Origin: Thiobacillus sp. | GTDB lineage: Bacteria; Pseudomonadota; Gammaproteobacteria; Burkholderiales; Thiobacillaceae | Assembly (NCBI GenBank): GCA_021166845.1 | Contig: JAJPEP010000102.1 | Coordinates: forward strand, 1-61,964 | Direction of reading: 5' to 3' | DNA length: 61,964 nt | In this document: positions 40,349-47,634 of the stretch, in pieces | How positions within the stretch are numbered: the stretch's first letter is position 1 | Layout of the letters: each line of letters opens with the position of its first letter | Translations under genes and position numbers: made by a program | The notes under the pieces: model-generated | Told to the model about the DNA's origin: nothing | The model's database searches: none | Seen by the model: only the letters and a program-made list of their open reading frames with translations

Positions 40349-41572
40349 TTGAACCGCCTTTTTCATACGTGGCAGACGTGGCTGCTGCCGACCTTGCCGC
40401 TCCTGCTCGGGCTGCTGTCAGGTTGCGGCGAGAAGCCTGCGCCTACGGTCGAGGCCTTTTTAAGCAGGCACTGGATCGAACCGATGCCGCCGCAGGGCGC
40501 TCCGCCGGCCACGTTTTCGCCGCTGGAAGCCTCGCTCAGTCCTGAGGCCTGCGGGCAGTGCCATACCGAACAGCTTGCGGCCTGGCGCACTTCGCTGCAC
40601 AGCAAGGCAATGGGCCCCGGTTTGCGTTGGCAGCTCAAATTGATGGATCAGGATCAGGGCAACCGTTGCCTGCGCTGTCATGCGCCGCTGGCCGAGCAGA
40701 AAGCGCTGCTGGCGCTGGAGCACGGCTGGCCGAACGCACCGCAGCAGCCGCCGCCGGACTATGTCGAAGCCGGCCTGGGGCATCGGGGCCTGGTGTGCGC
40801 GGCCTGCCACGTGCGCGGCCACCAGCGCTTCGGGCCGCCGCCGCGCGGCGAGGTCGCCGCCGACATTCCGCATGGCGGCTTTACCGTATCCACGGCTTTC
40901 GGGGACAGCCGCTTCTGCGCGCATTGCCACCAGTTTCCGGATGATGGCCCGAGCATCGCCGGCAAATTGATGGAAGACACCTACCGGCAATGGCTTGCCA
41001 GCCCCTACGCCAAGGAAAAAAATAAACAGACCTGCCAGTCCTGCCATATGCCGGATCGCCAGCACCTCTGGCGCGGTATTCACGATCCGGAGATGACGCG
41101 ACGGGCGATCGATGTATCGCTGAAGCTGCATGCGCTTGGCGACGGCCGCTACGAGGCGCGGGCGAACGTTCGCAACCGTGGCGCCGGCCATCATTTCCCG
41201 ACCTATATGGTGCCGAAGGTCGAGCTCGCGTTTTACCGCTACGATGCCGATGGCGGCATCTTCGAGCTGGGGCGTCAAGTGATCGGCTGGAATGTCGACA
41301 CGCCGATTACGCGCGAGATTTTCGATACCCGCATCCCCGCCGGTGAGGCGCGCGATTTTCGGCAGCCCTTCACCGCGCCGGACAGCGACTGGCGCGTGGT
41401 GCTGATCATGCGGGTGCTGCCGGCCGAGCATTACGAGCGCGTCTACCGTGATAGCCTGAGCCGTGCCCACGAGTTGCCCGCTGCCGCGGTACCGCTGTTG
41501 CGGCGGGCGCTCGCCGAGGCTGTGGCGGCACGCTACGAGTTGTTGCGTATCGAGGCAGGCGTGGGTCAGTGA
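40349..41572 (+). CDS. Five-heme cytochrome c lipoprotein
   Basis: Lipoprotein of 407 residues with lipobox LLSGC (Cys26). Five CxxCH heme sites start at residues 68 (CGQCH), 107 (CLRCH), 150 (CAACH), 190 (CAHCH) and 229 (CQSCH). A C-terminal heme-free domain (about 245-407) looks beta-rich (RNRGAGHHFPTYMVPKVELA). TTG 40349 is chosen because GGAG lies six bases upstream; ATG 40337 sits directly after the terminator T run and lacks a ribosome binding site. Likely anchored at the outer membrane as part of an electron conduit with the downstream porin and three-heme cytochrome. Confidence 0.85.
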   Translation: MNRLFHTWQTWLLPTLPLLLGLLSGCGEKPAPTVEAFLSRHWIEPMPPQGAPPATFSPLEASLSPEACGQCHTEQLAAWRTSLHSKAMGPGLRWQLKLMDQDQGNRCLRCHAPLAEQKALLALEHGWPNAPQQPPPDYVEAGLGHRGLVCAACHVRGHQRFGPPPRGEVAADIPHGGFTVSTAFGDSRFCAHCHQFPDDGPSIAGKLMEDTYRQWLASPYAKEKNKQTCQSCHMPDRQHLWRGIHDPEMTRRAIDVSLKLHALGDGRYEARANVRNRGAGHHFPTYMVPKVELAFYRYDADGGIFELGRQVIGWNVDTPITREIFDTRIPAGEARDFRQPFTAPDSDWRVVLIMRVLPAEHYERVYRDSLSRAHELPAAAVPLLRRALAEAVAARYELLRIEAGVGQ

Positions 41573-41662
41573 GCAACCGAGCTTCGAGCCACCTCGAGGA
41601 CGCGCGATTTCTCCAGTGTGCTGTCATGCCCGGACCGATTGCAATTTGAAAGATCGCACTTT

Positions 41663-41681
41663 ATTGCACGTATTGTGCAAT
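41663..41681 (+). promoter_or_regulatory. Perfect palindrome, candidate activator (UAS) site
   Basis: ATTGCAC-GTATT-GTGCAAT is a perfect 7-bp dyad with a 5-bp spacer, centred about 91 bp upstream of the predicted sigma-54 start at 41763. Two further ATTGCAAT sequences lie at 41638-41645 and 41699-41706. The form (TGCAC...GTGCA) resembles NtrC-type enhancer sites and is a natural candidate for the regulator encoded at 45287. Confidence 0.65.
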
Positions 41682-41736
41682 CGAACCGGGCTTGCAGAAT
41701 TGCAATAAGCCTTTGATGAAACTGGATATTGTCCGC

Positions 41737-41752
41737 TGGCATGGCTTGTGCT
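41737..41752 (+). promoter_or_regulatory. Sigma-54 promoter of the cytochrome-porin unit
   Basis: TGGCATG-GCTT-GTGCT has the invariant GG (41738-41739), ten bases, and GC (41750-41751). It shares 11 of 12 non-spacer bases with the promoter at 35714. The predicted start is near 41763, 29 bases before the ATG of the first gene. Confidence 0.75.
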
Positions 41753-41791
41753 TTAGGAGAGTGTCGATAAGACAGAGGTGAACCGGAAACC

Positions 41792-42064
41792 ATGCGATCC
41801 ACTGACGCAGTGACTTTGATGGCCCTTGCCCTGCTGTTGGCGGCCCCGGCCGCTGCTGCGGCCGAGCCGGGGCAGCCCAGGCTCAAGTACCGCGGCAATG
41901 GGCTGGCGTGTACATGTGCTTCGGGTATGAGCGAGGCGGAGATACGCAAAGCGTGGGATGAGCGGTTCAAGCAAACGGAAGGCGCCCGTCTGGATAGTCT
42001 GGACGGGCTTCCCGCAACTCGTGACGAGCAAAGGAGAAGGGTAGATGAAGCGCAACCAAGGTAA
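41792..42064 (+). CDS. Small exported protein, 90 aa
   Basis: Starts with a clear signal peptide (MRSTDAVTLMALALLLAAPA, cleavage near AAA-EPGQ). The mature part is about 65 residues and holds two close cysteines in LACTCASGMSEAEIRKAW. The rest is charged and helical (RFKQTEGARLDSLDG). It is not a cytochrome because CTCAS is not CxxCH. It overlaps the next gene by 20 bases and is the first gene of the second sigma-54 unit. I cannot name a family; by position it could match the small periplasmic member of ext-type clusters. Confidence 0.65.
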   Translation: MRSTDAVTLMALALLLAAPAAAAAEPGQPRLKYRGNGLACTCASGMSEAEIRKAWDERFKQTEGARLDSLDGLPATRDEQRRRVDEAQPR

Positions 42065-42548
42065 GGGTAGTCTGTTGGGAAAAATCTGGCGCGGTGGCGT
42101 CATGCTGTCGCTGTTTGGCCTGGGTGTCGCAATGCTCACGGGCCTGGCCGGCAAGCACGCTGAAGATCCGGCCGCGCTTGCGGCCGCGGGTTGGGGTGGC
42201 GAGGCTACGGCGGCGCTGGCGGAAGGCGCGGCGCGGCTGTCGCCGATTTCTCTCGCCAATGCCTGCGGCCTGGGCGCTTCGAGTTGCTTCAAGTGCCACA
42301 ACGGCAAGCGCGCGGCAGCGCCCGAAATGGATGCCGCCAAGGCGCCCTGGCATGCGCAGCACGCCAAGGTGAACAACTCGTGCGCGGGCTGCCACAAGGG
42401 GAATTCGAGAATCATGAAGCAAGAAGTGGCGCACGCGAAGATGCTCGCCAAGCCTCGTGACAACACGGCTGACGCCTGCGGCAGCTGCCACAAGGGTGAC
42501 CTGACCAAGGTGCAGGGCGCTTATCACGCCATTCCAGGAGCGAAATAA
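42045..42548 (+). CDS. Three-heme c-type cytochrome
   Basis: Periplasmic or membrane-anchored cytochrome of 167 residues. The N-terminal hydrophobic segment (about 18-36, GVMLSLFGLGVAMLTGLAG) acts as signal or anchor. Three CxxCH sites start at residues 81 (CFKCH), 113 (CAGCH) and 145 (CGSCH). Several further histidines (PWHAQHAK, VAHAK, AYHAIPG) could be distal heme ligands, as in cytochrome c7-like proteins. It lies 1 bp before the porin gene. Confidence 0.85.
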   Translation: MKRNQGKGSLLGKIWRGGVMLSLFGLGVAMLTGLAGKHAEDPAALAAAGWGGEATAALAEGAARLSPISLANACGLGASSCFKCHNGKRAAAPEMDAAKAPWHAQHAKVNNSCAGCHKGNSRIMKQEVAHAKMLAKPRDNTADACGSCHKGDLTKVQGAYHAIPGAK

Positions 42549-42549
42549 C

Positions 42550-43743
42550 ATGAAAATTCCGACTGTCCCGCGCAATACTGTTTCCCCGTTGTCCCGTGCC
42601 TGCGCTGTTGGCCTGCTCGCCGGTTTGCTGCCGCTGGGCGCAGTGGCTGGTCCCACCATCGAGTTTGGCGAGGAGGGTTCGCTCACCTTTACGTACGCGC
42701 TGCAGGGATGGTTGCAGCACAAAGGATTCACTTCGGCAACCGATAACGGTTCGTCGAACGATGCTTTTTTGCGCCGCAACCGTCTGACCTTTTCCGGCCA
42801 GTACAACGACTTCGTGGGTTTTTATGCGCAGATCGAGGCTGGCAACGACAGCAAGCTCGGCGAGGACAACAAGAGCGTCTATTACCGCGACGCTTATGTG
42901 ACCCTGGACTATCTCGATGAGGTGCGCTTCATTGCCGGCCGCTTCAAGAACACCTTCTCGCGGGAGAACCTGGAGGCGTGCCTGGAGCCGCTGACCATGG
43001 ACCGTGCCGAGGTGCTCGCCTACACGCCGTTCGGCGGCAGCCGCGATACCGGTCTGGCGGTCTGGGGCAACCTGCTGGATGCCAAATTCCAGTATCGCGT
43101 CATGATTGCCGACGGCCGCGAGGGCGATGAAGTGGCCGAGGACAATCCGCGCCTGACTACCCGCGTGCATTACAGCTTCTGGGAGCCGGAATTCAACTAC
43201 GGCTATCTGGGCACCTACCTGGGAACGAAGAAGGTGCTGACCGTTGGCGCCGCCTACGATATGCAGGAAGGCGTCGCCTACGGAAACTATGTTGCGCGCA
43301 GCGACATCAAGGATTACAAGGCGTGGACGGTGGACGCGTTCATGGAGTACCCGGCGGCGAGCGGGGTCTATACGCTGTCCGGCGCGGTCTTCGAGTACGA
43401 CACCGGTGGCGCCACCAACATGAGTCCAGATCCCGCATTGCCCGTCACCAGCGATCTCGAGGGCTATTACGTCAAGGCCGGCTACATGCTGCCCAACAAG
43501 GTTGGCAAGGGTCGCCTGCAGTTTTTCGGGCGTCACGAGAAATCCGATTACGGCGTCGAGACCGGCGGTGTCGAGTATTACGACCAGAACTGGAACAGCG
43601 TCGGTGCGAACTACTATCTGGACGGGCAGAGGTTGAAGGTCAGCTTCGAATACGCGGATATTTCCTTCGATACCGAACACCCGACCAACCCGGCGCTGCA
43701 GGATTATAATCAGGCCACGCTTGGCCTGCAGTTCATCTTCTGA
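42550..43743 (+). CDS. Outer-membrane porin, phosphate-selective (OprO/OprP-like) type
   Basis: Beta-barrel protein of 397 residues. A signal peptide is present (VGLLAGLLPLGAVAGPTIEF). The barrel begins with GSLTFTYALQGWLQHKGF and a typical FLRRNRLTFSGQYNDFVGFY region. It ends with an aromatic residue after LGLQFIF, the BAM recognition signal. Family members are trimeric anion-selective pores. Next to multiheme cytochromes it may be the sheath of a porin-cytochrome conduit. Transcription ends at the hairpin at 43766. Confidence 0.87.
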   Translation: MKIPTVPRNTVSPLSRACAVGLLAGLLPLGAVAGPTIEFGEEGSLTFTYALQGWLQHKGFTSATDNGSSNDAFLRRNRLTFSGQYNDFVGFYAQIEAGNDSKLGEDNKSVYYRDAYVTLDYLDEVRFIAGRFKNTFSRENLEACLEPLTMDRAEVLAYTPFGGSRDTGLAVWGNLLDAKFQYRVMIADGREGDEVAEDNPRLTTRVHYSFWEPEFNYGYLGTYLGTKKVLTVGAAYDMQEGVAYGNYVARSDIKDYKAWTVDAFMEYPAASGVYTLSGAVFEYDTGGATNMSPDPALPVTSDLEGYYVKAGYMLPNKVGKGRLQFFGRHEKSDYGVETGGVEYYDQNWNSVGANYYLDGQRLKVSFEYADISFDTEHPTNPALQDYNQATLGLQFIF

Positions 43744-43765
43744 TCTGTCTCTTGCAGTGGTTCTG

Positions 43766-43799
43766 CACGGCCGCCCGGTGACTGGCGGCCGTGTTTTTT
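43766..43799 (+). terminator. Terminator after the porin gene
   Basis: CACGGCCGCC (43766-43775) pairs with GGCGGCCGTG (43784-43793), loop of eight bases, followed by six T (43794-43799). It separates the cytochrome-porin unit from the sensor kinase gene, which therefore needs its own promoter or read-through. Confidence 0.87.
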
Positions 43800-45290
43800 C
43801 CGTGTTGTGTCAATCAATCAAGAGGTATTGCCATCAAATCGCTGAGTTTGCGGGGGACAGCCAACCGGCGCCCCTTCATTTCAATCTTTCCCGGCCACTT
43901 GCTGCCGGCGATTGCATTGCTGGCCGGCCTGCTGTACGCCGTTTTTGGTCCTTTCTGGAGCGAATCGCACCTTCTCTGGCTGTCCGGTTTCCTGCTGGCC
44001 GCCCTGTTCGCCTATCTGATCGTGCGCCTGCTTGGCGAACGGGCCGCGCTGAGGCGACTTGAGCATGGCATTCTTCGCGCGCGCGAAGGTCTGCTGGAAC
44101 CGGCCTCGGCCGAGCCCTACGCATGGACCAGCATCGGCCGCCTGATACCGGAATACAACACCACCATCACTACGCTGCGGATGATGTTCCAGACCGTGGA
44201 GGAATGTCAGGGGCGCTTTCTCAACGAGCGCAACCGTAGCAACACCATTCTGCAAAGCCTGCCGGGCGCCCTGCTGAGCCTGGCCGACGATTTGCGCGTC
44301 ACCATCGCCAACCGCCAGGCGGATGCGCTGTTCGGTGTCCAGCCGGGTGCGCTGATCGGCGCAAATCTGTTCGAACTGCTCGACGTCAACGAGCGCGACC
44401 GTGAACTGCTGCGCGATGCCTTTCTTTACAAACATGCCATCCGCAATCAGGAGATTGCCCTCAACGTCGGTGGCGGCAAGCGTTTTTTTTCGCTCAACCT
44501 CGCCTTCTACAGCGATGAGGAAAATGACATGGGCGGCGTGCTGATCCTGCAGGACATCACCGAGTATCGCCAACTGATGGAAAGTGTTGCGACGCGCGAG
44601 AAACTGGTGGCGATGGGCCAACTGGCAGCCGGCGTCGCGCACGAACTGAACACGCCCCTTGGCAATATACTTGGATATGCGCAACTGCTCGACCGGGGCG
44701 CGGCCGAGCATCCAAAACTGGCGGGCTATGCCCGCATCATCGCCGACGAGACGCAGCGCTGCTCGCGCGTGGTGCAGGAATTGCTCGACTACGCGCGCAA
44801 GGACAAGTGCAGCGGCGAGACCTGCGATCTGAACCAGCTGGCACAAGAGTTGATCGAGACATTCATCAACTGCAGGCTTAAACGCTACCGAATCGAAATC
44901 GTGCTGGACCTGTGCCCGGAAATGCTGGTGGTCGAAGGGGGATGCGGCCAGCTCGACATCGTTTTGAGCAACCTGTTGGTCAATGCCATCGACGCGCTCG
45001 ACAAGACACCGTCGCCGCGCATCGTCGTGCGCACCTGGGCGGAGGACGCCTATGCCGCCATCGCTATTTCGGACAACGGCCCGGGCGTGCCGCAGGATAT
45101 CCGCAAGCGCTTGTTCGACCCCTTCTTTTCCACCAAGGAAGTCGGGCAGGGCTCCGGGCTTGGCCTGTCCATCAGCCAGGCAATCGTTACAAAACGTGGC
45201 GGCTTTATTGCTTATGATGCCGCGAATGGCGAAGGCGCGTGCTTCATCGTCAAACTGCCGGCAGTCGACCTGGAACGAGCAAAATCATGA
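43791..45290 (+). CDS. PAS-containing sensor histidine kinase
   Basis: Two N-terminal membrane helices (LPAIALLAGLLYAVFGPFW and LLWLSGFLLAALFAYLIV) enclose a very short periplasmic loop. A HAMP-like linker and a PAS domain (about 148-265, SNTILQSLPGALLSLADDLR) follow. The HisKA domain has phospho-accepting His284 (GVAHELNTPLGNILGYAQLL). The ATPase domain has NLLVNAIDALD, DNGPGVP and GSGLGLSISQA. No ATG precedes the first helix, so the start is non-ATG. GTG 43791 is the outer limit and lies in the terminator; TTG 43848 is a plausible alternative. The short loop suggests sensing in the membrane or cytoplasm. Confidence 0.85.
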   Translation: MFFPCCVNQSRGIAIKSLSLRGTANRRPFISIFPGHLLPAIALLAGLLYAVFGPFWSESHLLWLSGFLLAALFAYLIVRLLGERAALRRLEHGILRAREGLLEPASAEPYAWTSIGRLIPEYNTTITTLRMMFQTVEECQGRFLNERNRSNTILQSLPGALLSLADDLRVTIANRQADALFGVQPGALIGANLFELLDVNERDRELLRDAFLYKHAIRNQEIALNVGGGKRFFSLNLAFYSDEENDMGGVLILQDITEYRQLMESVATREKLVAMGQLAAGVAHELNTPLGNILGYAQLLDRGAAEHPKLAGYARIIADETQRCSRVVQELLDYARKDKCSGETCDLNQLAQELIETFINCRLKRYRIEIVLDLCPEMLVVEGGCGQLDIVLSNLLVNAIDALDKTPSPRIVVRTWAEDAYAAIAISDNGPGVPQDIRKRLFDPFFSTKEVGQGSGLGLSISQAIVTKRGGFIAYDAANGEGACFIVKLPAVDLERAKS

Positions 45291-46705
45291 AACAGGATGC
45301 CTCCTCTCCACGCAACAATGACAAGGATGCCGGCACGGCCGGCGCCGTCCCGACCATTCTGGTTACCGAGGATGACCGCAACATGCGTGAGCTGATCCTC
45401 GCCGTGCTGGCCGAGTCGTCGATGACGTTCAAGGTGGCCAGCGCCGAGAACGCGCACGAGGCGATGGATTTCCTCGAAAACAACGCCGCCGCCGTTGTGC
45501 TCTCCGATCTCCGCATGCCGGGCGCCGACGGTCTCGATCTGCTCAAGTTCGTGAAATCGCATGACCCGCAGACCCAGGTCGTGCTGGTCACCGGCCATGC
45601 CACCGTCGAGTCCGCCATCGACGCCCTCAAGGAAGGCGCCTACGATTACGTCCAGAAGCCGTTCGACACCATCAAGCTGCGCTGCGTGGTGGAAAAGGCG
45701 CTCGGTTTCTACCTGCTCTCGACCGAGAACCAGCGCCTGCGTCGGCAAAGCCGTGCCTACGAGGAAAGCGGCGAGATCATCGGCCAGTCCCAGGCGAAGG
45801 AGCGGGTAGACCGCCTGATCGACGCCGCCGCCGCCTACGACTCCAGCGTGTTGATCTTCGGTGAAAGCGGCAGCGGCAAAGAGCTGGTGGCACGCCAGAT
45901 CCACCAGCGCGGCAAGCGCCGCGACAAGTCCTTCGTCGCCATCAACTGCGCGGCGATCCCGGAAAATCTGATCGAAAGCGAGCTGTTCGGCTTTCGCAAG
46001 GGCTCCTTTACCGGCGCCGAGCGCAACAAGCCTGGCCTGTTCGAGGTTGCCGATGGCGGCACCCTGTTCCTCGACGAGATCAACAATGCCCCGCTGGCGC
46101 TGCAGGCCAAGCTGCTGCGCGTGCTGCAGGACGGCAGTTTCTACCCGACAGGCGCCACCGAGCCCGTCCACGTCGATGTCCGCGTGATCGCCGCCAGCAA
46201 CCGGCCGATTCCCGAACTGGTGGAAAGCGGCCAGTTTCGCGAAGACCTCTTCTATCGCCTGTCGGTGATGGAGATCAGCATCCCGCCGCTACGCGAGCGG
46301 CGCGAGGATATCGCGCTGCTGACCTACTATTTGCTGAACAAGCATTCGTTGCGCCTCGGCAAGCACATCGGCGGCGTCAGCACCGCCGTGCTCGGCGCGC
46401 TGATGCGTTATGACTGGCCCGGCAATGTGCGCGAACTGGAAAACATCATCCAGCGCATGATCATTCTTGCCGAGTCGGATCATATCGATGCCGACGTGCT
46501 GCCGCCGCGGCTGACCGAACAGAAGGACCCGCGCGGCCGCGCCCTTGACTATCTGCCACCGCAAAGCCTGGACGAAGTGGAGGCCTATTTCATCCGCAAG
46601 ACCCTGCGCGAGACGCACGGCGACCGCGCGCTGGCGGCGGAAATCCTCGGAATCGACAAATCGACGTTGTGGCGCAAGGTCAAGCGCTATGGCATTGAGG
46701 AATAA
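45287..46705 (+). CDS. NtrC-family sigma-54-dependent response regulator
   Basis: Protein of 472 residues. The receiver domain is about 20-140, with phospho-acceptor Asp74 (LSDLRMPGADGLDL). The AAA+ domain is about 160-395, with Walker A GESGSGKE and the sigma-54 contact loop GSFTGA at 239-244, a known variant of GAFTGA. A C-terminal Fis-type helix-turn-helix follows (DRALAAEILGIDKSTLWRKV). ATGA overlap with the kinase gene makes them a cognate pair. The only clear sigma-54 promoters in the window are at 35714 and 41737, so these are its likely targets. Confidence 0.92.
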   Translation: MKQDASSPRNNDKDAGTAGAVPTILVTEDDRNMRELILAVLAESSMTFKVASAENAHEAMDFLENNAAAVVLSDLRMPGADGLDLLKFVKSHDPQTQVVLVTGHATVESAIDALKEGAYDYVQKPFDTIKLRCVVEKALGFYLLSTENQRLRRQSRAYEESGEIIGQSQAKERVDRLIDAAAAYDSSVLIFGESGSGKELVARQIHQRGKRRDKSFVAINCAAIPENLIESELFGFRKGSFTGAERNKPGLFEVADGGTLFLDEINNAPLALQAKLLRVLQDGSFYPTGATEPVHVDVRVIAASNRPIPELVESGQFREDLFYRLSVMEISIPPLRERREDIALLTYYLLNKHSLRLGKHIGGVSTAVLGALMRYDWPGNVRELENIIQRMIILAESDHIDADVLPPRLTEQKDPRGRALDYLPPQSLDEVEAYFIRKTLRETHGDRALAAEILGIDKSTLWRKVKRYGIEE

Positions 46706-46843
46706 TGCCGTCGATCGAACGCGCGCGTCGCGTTTCTCCCCGGCCGATGCCACGTGCTGTCCGGCGGAATTGCTGCGGCGCCCGTGCGCCTGGGCGGCCC
46801 GCCTGGTTGCGCCGCCATGCCTTTTATAGGAAGCTTGAACGCG

Positions 46844-47629
46844 ATGTCGCTTGCCCCCCTTTTCGTCTCGTTGCGCCGCGCTTCCTGGTTGGGCGCGCCG
46901 CTAAATCTGCTGTTGCTGCTGGCGCTGGCGGCCTTGCTGGCGCACTGGACCTGGCGCTTTGCCGCGCCTGTGCCGCCGCTGTCGGCAAGCGTCGCGCGCG
47001 CCGATATCGAGCCGGGCGCGCAACTGGCTTCGCTGCGTGCTGCGCATCTGTTCGGCGCGGCGCAGGGAGAGGCGGATCTGCGCGATGAGCCGGTGACCTC
47101 GCTCAACCTGAAGCTGCGCGGGGTGTTCGCTGCACTGGGCGGCCAGCCGGCGATGGCGATTCTGGGCGTTGACGGGCAGGACCAGGCCGTTGCCACCGGT
47201 TATGAAATCGTGCCGGGAGTGGTGCTGGATTCGGTGGCCCCCGACCACGTGATTTTGCTCAATCGCGGGATGCGTGAGCGCCTCGACCTGGATGCGGTGG
47301 GGCAGCCGCTGGCGCTGGCTGGCGGCGACATTCCGGTCTCGCGCAATGAATTCAACCAGGCCTTGGCCAACCCGCAAAGTCTCGGGGTTCAGGCGCGCGC
47401 CGGGAGTGGCGCGCAGCCTGGCCTGGTGCTGACCACGGTGGCGGCTGACGGGCTGGCTGCGCGGCTGGGCCTGCAGAGCGGGGACACACTACGCATGGTC
47501 AATGGCATGCCGGTTGCCAATGTGCAGGACTTTGCGCGGCAGTTGTCCGGCACGGTGGGGGTGCAGAACCTCACCGTAGTGGGCGAACGCCAGGGCAAGC
47601 CGCTTACCCTTTCTTACAGGCTGCAGTAG
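46844..47629 (+). CDS. gspC: Type II secretion protein GspC
   Basis: Inner-membrane clamp protein that links the assembly platform to the secretin GspD. The protein has 261 residues: a short cytoplasmic N-terminus, one membrane helix (LNLLLLLALAALLAHWTW), a homology region domain (about 80-160, LNLKLRGVFAALGGQPAMAI) and a C-terminal PDZ domain (VAADGLAARLGLQSGDTLRM). ATG 46844 has an AGGAAG site; upstream ATG codons at 46817 and 46754 are less likely. The 138-bp gap before it holds no clear promoter. Confidence 0.88.
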   Translation: MSLAPLFVSLRRASWLGAPLNLLLLLALAALLAHWTWRFAAPVPPLSASVARADIEPGAQLASLRAAHLFGAAQGEADLRDEPVTSLNLKLRGVFAALGGQPAMAILGVDGQDQAVATGYEIVPGVVLDSVAPDHVILLNRGMRERLDLDAVGQPLALAGGDIPVSRNEFNQALANPQSLGVQARAGSGAQPGLVLTTVAADGLAARLGLQSGDTLRMVNGMPVANVQDFARQLSGTVGVQNLTVVGERQGKPLTLSYRLQ

Positions 47630-47634
47630 AAACG

